A stretch of DNA of 11,673 nt, taken from contig SKLD01000349.1 in NCBI GenBank assembly GCA_007123395.1, positions 1 to 11,673 of the forward strand. The letters are read 5' to 3'. The notes under the pieces were generated by a model. That model worked only from the letters and a program-made list of their open reading frames with translations. It made no database searches and had not been told where the DNA came from. This document shows, piece by piece, positions 6,837-11,673 of the stretch. Made by a program: the position numbers and the translations under genes. Within the stretch, counting starts at the first letter, position 1; every line of letters begins with the position of its first letter. The DNA comes from Opitutales bacterium (GTDB taxonomy: Bacteria > Verrucomicrobiota > Verrucomicrobiia > Opitutales > Oceanipulchritudinaceae).

Positions 6837-7286
6837 ATGGCAAAGAATTTCCACGAAGTTGTGCAATTGATCGTGCGGGAGGATCCCCGCTACGAACCCG
6901 GTGCCTACTTCCTCGTGCGGGAGGGGCTCGACGCCACGCTGCGCGCGCTCAAGCCCGCCCGTCGCCGCGAGCCCACGCATGTTTCCGGTCGCCAGTTGTC
7001 AGAGGGTCTGCGCGCCCACATCCTCGATCAATACGGCCCGATGTCGAGAACCCTGCTTGATGCATGGGGTATCCGCTCGACGGAAGACTTCGGCAAAATC
7101 GTCTTTACCCTCATCGATTACGGCATTCTCGCGAAAAACGCGGAGGATCGCATGGAGGATTTTCAGGATGTCTTTGATTTCGAGGAGGCCTTTGAATTTC
7201 CCTTTTTGAGCAAGGAGGACCAGCGGGCGCGCCAGCGCATCCGCAAACTGCGGCTTCGTCCGGCGGAGCATCCCGATTCCAACTGA
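6837..7286 (+). CDS. Minf_1886-family conserved hypothetical protein
   Basis: A 149-residue protein that I recognise as the Minf_1886-type family (a Planctomycetota/Verrucomicrobiota-restricted conserved hypothetical). Diagnostic features in order: an N-terminal helix ending in REDPRYEPGAYFLVREGLD (14-32), HVSGRQLSEGLR (48-59), QYGPMSRTLLDAWGIRSTED (65-84), FGKIVFTLIDYGILAK (85-100), and the acidic EDFQDVFDFEEAFEFPF (107-123). The C-terminal 25 residues are basic and likely disordered. There is no signal peptide or membrane segment, so it is cytoplasmic. Its function is unknown to me; the conserved acidic/aromatic motif suggests a protein-protein contact. The start at 6837 gives the family N-terminus. 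It leads a likely three-gene run with the M16 protease (45 bases on) and recN. Confidence 0.9.
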   Translation: MAKNFHEVVQLIVREDPRYEPGAYFLVREGLDATLRALKPARRREPTHVSGRQLSEGLRAHILDQYGPMSRTLLDAWGIRSTEDFGKIVFTLIDYGILAKNAEDRMEDFQDVFDFEEAFEFPFLSKEDQRARQRIRKLRLRPAEHPDSN

Positions 7287-7331
7287 CCCCTCCGGCATCC
7301 CCTTCCGTCCACCCCGACACGCGCGAATTAT

Positions 7332-9872
7332 ATGGCGATACAGCTACTCGACCGACTCCCCCGCGACCTTCCGGAGCGGCGGGTCTTTGATAACGGCTTG
7401 GTGCTTGTGCATCGCGAGGATTTTTCCAGTGAACTGCTTTCGCTTCAGCTCTGGGTGAAGACGGGCAGCATCCACGAGGGGCAGAGCCTTGGCGCGGGCC
7501 TCTCGCACTACCTCGAGCACCTGCTGTTCAAGGGCACTGAGGCGTTCGGTCCCGGTGAGATCGCACGTGAAGTGCAGGCGGCCGGCGGATACGTAAACGC
7601 TTACACGACCTTTGACCGCACGGTCTATTACATCGATTTGCCGTCCGAGAGCCTCGACCGCGGGCTGGAGATCCTCGCCGACATGGCTTTCCGGGCAAAA
7701 CTGGCGACCGCCGACATCGAGGCGGAGCGTTCCGTCATTCTACGCGAAATCGACATGGGGCTGGACGATCCCGACCGGCAGGTCGCGCAGTCGCTTTTCG
7801 GCACGGCTTTCCGCTGCCACCCCTACCGCCATCCGATCATCGGGCACCGCGCGCTTTTCGAGGCGGTCGAGCCCGACGACTTGCGCGGCTACTACAGCGG
7901 GCGCTACGTCCCCAACAATATGGGGTTGATGGTCGCGGGCGCGGTCGAAACAGAGGACTTGGCGCAGGCCGTGCAGCGTGCTTTCGGCGGGCAGACGCCG
8001 CGCTGTCTCGACGACGTCGTCTTCGCCGCCGAGCCCCCGCAACTTAGCCGCCGTCACTGCCCTCTGCGCGGAGAGGTGCAGGTCTGCCGCGGTTCGCTCG
8101 CCTATCGCATCCCGTCTCTCACCGATCCCGACGCCCCTGCCCTCGACATGCTCGCCAACCTCCTCGGGGGTGGCCACAGCGCCCGCCTGTGGAAGGTCCT
8201 GCGCGAGGAGCGGCGGCTCGTTCACCACATCGAGGCTTCGGCATGGAATCCGGGCACCAGCGGGCTGCTCTGGATTTCCTACGTCGCCGACCCCGGGAGC
8301 GAGGAGGCGATCGAGAGCGCCGTCGTCGAGGTTGTCGGCGATGTCGCGGCCAACGGAGTGGGGGAGCGCGAACTCGACAAAGCCAAGGCCAATGCCCTCG
8401 CCGGTGAGATCAACGCCCGCAAGCGCGTGCGCGGCCAGGCCGCCCGCCTCGGCACGGCGGAGATCGTCGTGGGCGACCTCAACTACCCGCTGCAGTATTT
8501 CCGCCGCCTCGAAGCGCTTACGCCGGACGCCGTTGGGCGCGTCGCGGACCGCTACCTGCGTGAAGACCAGCTCACCTCGATCCTCCTTGGTCCGAAGGCG
8601 GAGGACGGCGGCGGCGTGCGGACCAAGCGCGCCAAGCCCGCTCCCGCCCGCTTCGAGACTGTCGAGCTGTCCAACGGTGCGCGCGTCCTCTTCCAAGTCG
8701 ATCCGCGTCTGCCCAAGGTCAACTTCCGATTCTCCGCCCTCGGCGGCCCCGTCTACGAGGAGGCGGACAAGCGGGGCGTCACCGGGTTGCTCGCCACTCT
8801 CCTCACGCGCGACACAGCGAAGCGCGCCGCCGCCGAGGTGTCCGACGCCGTCGAATCCGTGGGCGGCGGCATCCTCGAGTTTTCCGGCAACAACTCTTTC
8901 GGCTTCGGCCTCGAGGTCATGCGCGGTGACGAGACGCTCGCCCTCGATCTCTTTGAGGAGGCCCTCCTTGCCCCGGCATTCGACGAGACCACCCTCGAAC
9001 GCGAGCGCGACGCCCAGGTCTCGCACATCCACGAAATGGAAGACGAGATCGTCGAATTCGGCCAAAAGGCGTTGCGCCGCCACTTCTTCGGCAGCCATCC
9101 GCTCGCGGAGGACCCGCTCGGCCGCCCGGAGACGGTCGCCGCCCTCCGGCGGGCCGATGTGCTCGCCGCCTACCGTCACCTCGTCGCTGGCCCGAACGCC
9201 GTGCTCTCCGTCTGCGGCGACTTCGATCCCGACTGGATGCTGCCTCGTGTGGAGGCCGTTGCGGCGGGCATTCCGGGCTGGGCTTTTCCGCGCCGGACGC
9301 CCGCGCGCCCGCACCCTGCCGCCAAGGAAATGATCCGCGAGGTCCTTCCGCGCGAACAGGCTGTCCTTTTCCTTGGCTTCCACGATGCGGGTGTGGCGTC
9401 GGACGATTTTCTCCCCGGTGAGGTCTTGCAGGAAATCCTCAGCGATATGTCCGGCCGGCTCTTCCTCCGCGTGCGCGAAGAGCAGGGACTGGCCTACTTT
9501 GTCGGGGCAAGCCGGATTGTCGGTGTCGATACCGGTCTCTTCTTCTTCTACGGCGGTACCCACCCGGACAGCGGCGACACCCTCCTCTCCGAATTGGACG
9601 CCGAAGCGCGGCGCATCGCCGAAGGGGGCCTCACCGCCGCCGAGCGCGACCGCGCCGTGCGCCGCCTCAAAGCCCGCAAGCGTATGAGCCTCCAAGGCAT
9701 CGGCGCCCGCGCCGCGCAGGCTTCCCTCAACGCGCTCTTCGGCCTGCCCGTCAACGATTGGCTCGATTACGACGAACGCGTCGACGCCGTCGACCTCGCC
9801 CGCCTCCGCGATTTCGCCGTGCGCCGCTTCCGCGCCGACGAGGGTGTGCGGCTGCGCGTTTCACCCGAATAG
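7332..9872 (+). CDS. Double-length M16 family zinc metalloprotease
   Basis: An 846-residue protein with two M16 (pitrilysin/insulinase superfamily) units in one chain. The N-terminal half carries the inverted zinc motif HYLEH (His59, Glu62, His63) in the context GLSHYLEHLLFKGT. A third ligand, Glu139, follows in ERSVILREI, 76 residues after His63, which is the family spacing. An M16_C-type domain follows at about 170-380. A linker rich in Lys/Pro/Ala at about 425-437 leads to the second half, which lacks the zinc motif (Gly485, Ala488 and Thr489 stand at the matching positions). The second half holds the substrate-binding Arg715...Tyr722 signature in LRVREEQGLAYFVG. No signal peptide is evident, so it is probably cytoplasmic, degrading or processing peptides. 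No Shine-Dalgarno sequence precedes the ATG. Substrate is unknown. It sits between the Minf_1886-family gene and recN. Confidence 0.95.
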   Translation: MAIQLLDRLPRDLPERRVFDNGLVLVHREDFSSELLSLQLWVKTGSIHEGQSLGAGLSHYLEHLLFKGTEAFGPGEIAREVQAAGGYVNAYTTFDRTVYYIDLPSESLDRGLEILADMAFRAKLATADIEAERSVILREIDMGLDDPDRQVAQSLFGTAFRCHPYRHPIIGHRALFEAVEPDDLRGYYSGRYVPNNMGLMVAGAVETEDLAQAVQRAFGGQTPRCLDDVVFAAEPPQLSRRHCPLRGEVQVCRGSLAYRIPSLTDPDAPALDMLANLLGGGHSARLWKVLREERRLVHHIEASAWNPGTSGLLWISYVADPGSEEAIESAVVEVVGDVAANGVGERELDKAKANALAGEINARKRVRGQAARLGTAEIVVGDLNYPLQYFRRLEALTPDAVGRVADRYLREDQLTSILLGPKAEDGGGVRTKRAKPAPARFETVELSNGARVLFQVDPRLPKVNFRFSALGGPVYEEADKRGVTGLLATLLTRDTAKRAAAEVSDAVESVGGGILEFSGNNSFGFGLEVMRGDETLALDLFEEALLAPAFDETTLERERDAQVSHIHEMEDEIVEFGQKALRRHFFGSHPLAEDPLGRPETVAALRRADVLAAYRHLVAGPNAVLSVCGDFDPDWMLPRVEAVAAGIPGWAFPRRTPARPHPAAKEMIREVLPREQAVLFLGFHDAGVASDDFLPGEVLQEILSDMSGRLFLRVREEQGLAYFVGASRIVGVDTGLFFFYGGTHPDSGDTLLSELDAEARRIAEGGLTAAERDRAVRRLKARKRMSLQGIGARAAQASLNALFGLPVNDWLDYDERVDAVDLARLRDFAVRRFRADEGVRLRVSPE

Positions 9873-9923
9873 GCGCACCGCCGGACTTGCGCGGAAGGCA
9901 CCGGACGTTCCATCCTAGCGCCC

Positions 9924-11588
9924 ATGCTTGAATTCCTCCGCATCCGCAACCTCGCGCTCATGGACGCCGTCGAGCTGGAGTTCGGACAGGGATTCATCGC
10001 CGTCACCGGCGAGACCGGCGCGGGCAAGAGCGTCCTCCTCGGCGCGCTCGCCCTCCTTTCCGGGTCCCGCGCCGAAAAGACCATCATCCGGCAGGGCGAG
10101 GACACTTGCGAGGTCGAAGCCGTCATCGCCTGCCCCGATCCCGCCTCCATGGACGCTGTCCTTACCGCGATAGAACTCCCCCCCTGCGACGACGGCAGTC
10201 TCGTCCTGCGGCGGACCGTCTCCCGTTCCAAGGCCGCACGCGTGCATATCAACGGCACCCTCACCACGCTCGCCCGCCTGCAGGATCTGGGCATGCACTG
10301 GATCGATTTCCACGGCCCCGGCGAGCCGCAGAAGCTCTTCTCCGAGCGGTGGCAACTCCGCCTCCTCGACCGCTTCGCCCGCAACGGCCAAGCCCTCGAC
10401 GCCTACCGCGAAGGCTTCCGCAAGTGGCGGGCACTGCATCGCGAGATCGAAGAACTCCGCGACGCCGAACAACTGAGCGACGACGAGCGCGACTTCCTCA
10501 ATACCCAGATCGCCGCCATCGACGCCGCCGAACTCAGCGACGAGAGCATCGCCGAACTCGAGCGCGACCACGCCCGCCTCGCCGGCGCGCAGGAACTCAG
10601 CGAAGCCGCCGGTTCCGTCGCCGCCTCCCTCGGCGATGACGACGACGGCGTCGCCTCCCGCCTCGGCAACGCCCTCCACGCCGCCCGGCGGATCACCGCC
10701 ATCGACCCCTCCCTCCAGTCGCTCGCCGACCGCCTCGAATCCCTCATCATCGAAACCGCCGATCTCGCCACCGAATTCAGCGATGTCGTTGACGCCGCCG
10801 ACATCGACGAGTCCACCACCGCCTCCATCGAGGAGCGCATGGCCCGGTGGCTCGAACTCAAACGCAAATACGGGGGCGACATTGCCCGCATCCTCGCCAA
10901 ACGCGATGAACTCGCCGCCCGCCTCGACCGGCAGGGCGATATCGAAGGCAGCCTCCGCCGCCTCGAAAAAGAAGCCGCCCGGATCGAGGCGGACCTCTCC
11001 GCCAAGGCCGAGGACATCCGCCGCACCCGCCTCGGCGCCGCCCGCGAACTTTCCAAAGCCTGCGCCGCTCTCCTCCTGCGCCTCGGCTTCCGCAAAGCCC
11101 GCTTCACCATCGAAGTCGAGCGCGAACCGGAACTCCGCGACTATGGCAACTGCTCTGTCTCCTTCCGCTTCGCCCCCAACGCCGGCCAGGACCTCCTTCC
11201 CCTCAACAAAATCGCTTCCAGCGGCGAACTCGCCCGCGTCATGCTCGCCCTCAAGGCGGTTCTCGCCCAAGTCGACGCCACCCCCGTTCTCGTCTTCGAC
11301 GAAGTCGACGCCAACGTCGGCGGCGAAATCGCCCGCGAAGTCGGCGCCGAACTCGCCAAACTCGGCGCCGCCCACCAAGTCTTCTGCGTCACACACCTCC
11401 CCCAGGTCGCCGCCGCCGCCGCCAGCCACTTCGTCGTCCAAAAAGCCCAGACCGACGACTCCACCGCCGTCGCCATCCGCCCCCTCCACCCCGCCCCCGA
11501 ACAACGCCTCGAAGAAATCGCCCGCATGCTCGGCGACCGCTCCTCCAAAATCGCCCGCGAACATGCCAAAGCTCTCCTCACTCCCTGA
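9924..11588 (+). CDS. recN: DNA repair protein RecN
   Basis: A 554-residue SMC-like ATPase, close to the 553 residues of E. coli RecN. RecN acts in recombinational repair of double-strand breaks in the cytoplasm. The start MLEFLRIRNLALMD is typical. Walker A is GETGAGKS (29-36). A region WIDFHGPGEPQKLF (126-139) stands where most RecN have DIHGQHEHQ-type sequence. Long coiled-coil arms with a short intervening segment span about 160-390. The ABC signature is ASSGELARVMLALK (431-444), Walker B is VLVFDEVDANVGGEIA (455-470), and the switch histidine is in VTHLPQVAA (489-497). All ATPase elements are present, so the protein should be functional despite the variant signature (see findings). It starts 51 bases after the M16 protease stop and probably shares its transcript; no SOS-type operator was recognised. 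Confidence 0.96.
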   Translation: MLEFLRIRNLALMDAVELEFGQGFIAVTGETGAGKSVLLGALALLSGSRAEKTIIRQGEDTCEVEAVIACPDPASMDAVLTAIELPPCDDGSLVLRRTVSRSKAARVHINGTLTTLARLQDLGMHWIDFHGPGEPQKLFSERWQLRLLDRFARNGQALDAYREGFRKWRALHREIEELRDAEQLSDDERDFLNTQIAAIDAAELSDESIAELERDHARLAGAQELSEAAGSVAASLGDDDDGVASRLGNALHAARRITAIDPSLQSLADRLESLIIETADLATEFSDVVDAADIDESTTASIEERMARWLELKRKYGGDIARILAKRDELAARLDRQGDIEGSLRRLEKEAARIEADLSAKAEDIRRTRLGAARELSKACAALLLRLGFRKARFTIEVEREPELRDYGNCSVSFRFAPNAGQDLLPLNKIASSGELARVMLALKAVLAQVDATPVLVFDEVDANVGGEIAREVGAELAKLGAAHQVFCVTHLPQVAAAAASHFVVQKAQTDDSTAVAIRPLHPAPEQRLEEIARMLGDRSSKIAREHAKALLTP

Positions 11589-11605
11589 TCTCCCCAGTTT
11601 TTCGC

Positions 11606-11635
11606 TTGCTAAATAACTCAAAGCTATTGTAGAAT
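11606..11635 (+). promoter_or_regulatory. Candidate promoter for a gene beyond the right edge
   Basis: The DNA turns sharply AT-rich after recN. A -35-like TTGCTA (11606-11611, four of six) is followed after 18 bases by a -10 TAGAAT (11630-11635, five of six), with an expected start near 11642. An ATG at 11659 opens a frame (Met-Gly-Glu-Arg-Arg) that runs off the window. Whether this is a real gene start cannot be judged from five codons. Confidence 0.4.
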
Positions 11636-11673
11636 TTTGGAAACCGAAAAAATAGATTATGGGCGAAAGAAGA

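Noticed and set aside
7740..9695. 651-residue minus-strand open frame antisense to the M16 protease
   Set aside because: The product is a Glu/Gly/Ala-rich mirror of strongly biased codons with no domain features.
9915..11621. 568-residue minus-strand open frame antisense to recN
   Set aside because: It is extremely Gly/Ala/Glu/Phe-rich and repetitive, mirroring the C-ending codons of recN. It is a composition artefact.

Overview
The window is an ordinary chromosomal stretch from a bacterium of the Planctomycetota-Verrucomicrobiota-Chlamydiota group, most likely a Verrucomicrobiota member. The best lineage marker is the small gene at 6837-7286. It reads as the Minf_1886-type conserved hypothetical family, which to my knowledge is confined to Verrucomicrobiota and Planctomycetota. 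High-GC coding with AT-rich promoter gaps, weak or absent Shine-Dalgarno sequences and lineage-style variants in AccA and RecN agree with this. Placing it in a class such as Opitutae is only a guess.

Left part (1-3600): A PhnP-like metallo-beta-lactamase-fold hydrolase on the + strand meets accA (acetyl-CoA carboxylase alpha subunit, - strand) end to end, with 8 bases between them. Behind accA on the same strand lie an unlisted 45-codon cysteine-rich membrane microprotein (2065-2202) and two membrane-anchored coiled-coil proteins whose genes overlap by an ATGA. A good sigma70-like promoter stands before the coiled-coil pair. A second one stands before accA, so accA need not depend on readthrough.

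Middle (3675-6836): hrpB (DExH ATP-dependent helicase) and a small cupin gene lie head to tail on the - strand, 65 bases apart. The hrpB start faces a 175-base AT-richer divergent gap.

Right part (6837-11673): Three + strand genes lie close together: the Minf_1886-family protein, a double-length M16 zinc protease and the DNA-repair ATPase recN. Gaps are 45 and 51 bases, so they may be cotranscribed. The last 85 bases are AT-rich and hold a likely promoter for a gene beyond the right edge.

The functions are housekeeping: fatty-acid synthesis, RNA helicase, DNA repair, proteolysis. I see no mobile element, CRISPR array, defence island, tRNA or rRNA, and no convincing intrinsic terminator. The points most worth a second look are the coordinated loss of the PhnP-type structural zinc ligands in the hydrolase, the hidden cysteine-rich microprotein, the uncharacterised coiled-coil pair, the changed DTPGAYPG motif in AccA, and the division of motifs between the halves of the M16 protease.
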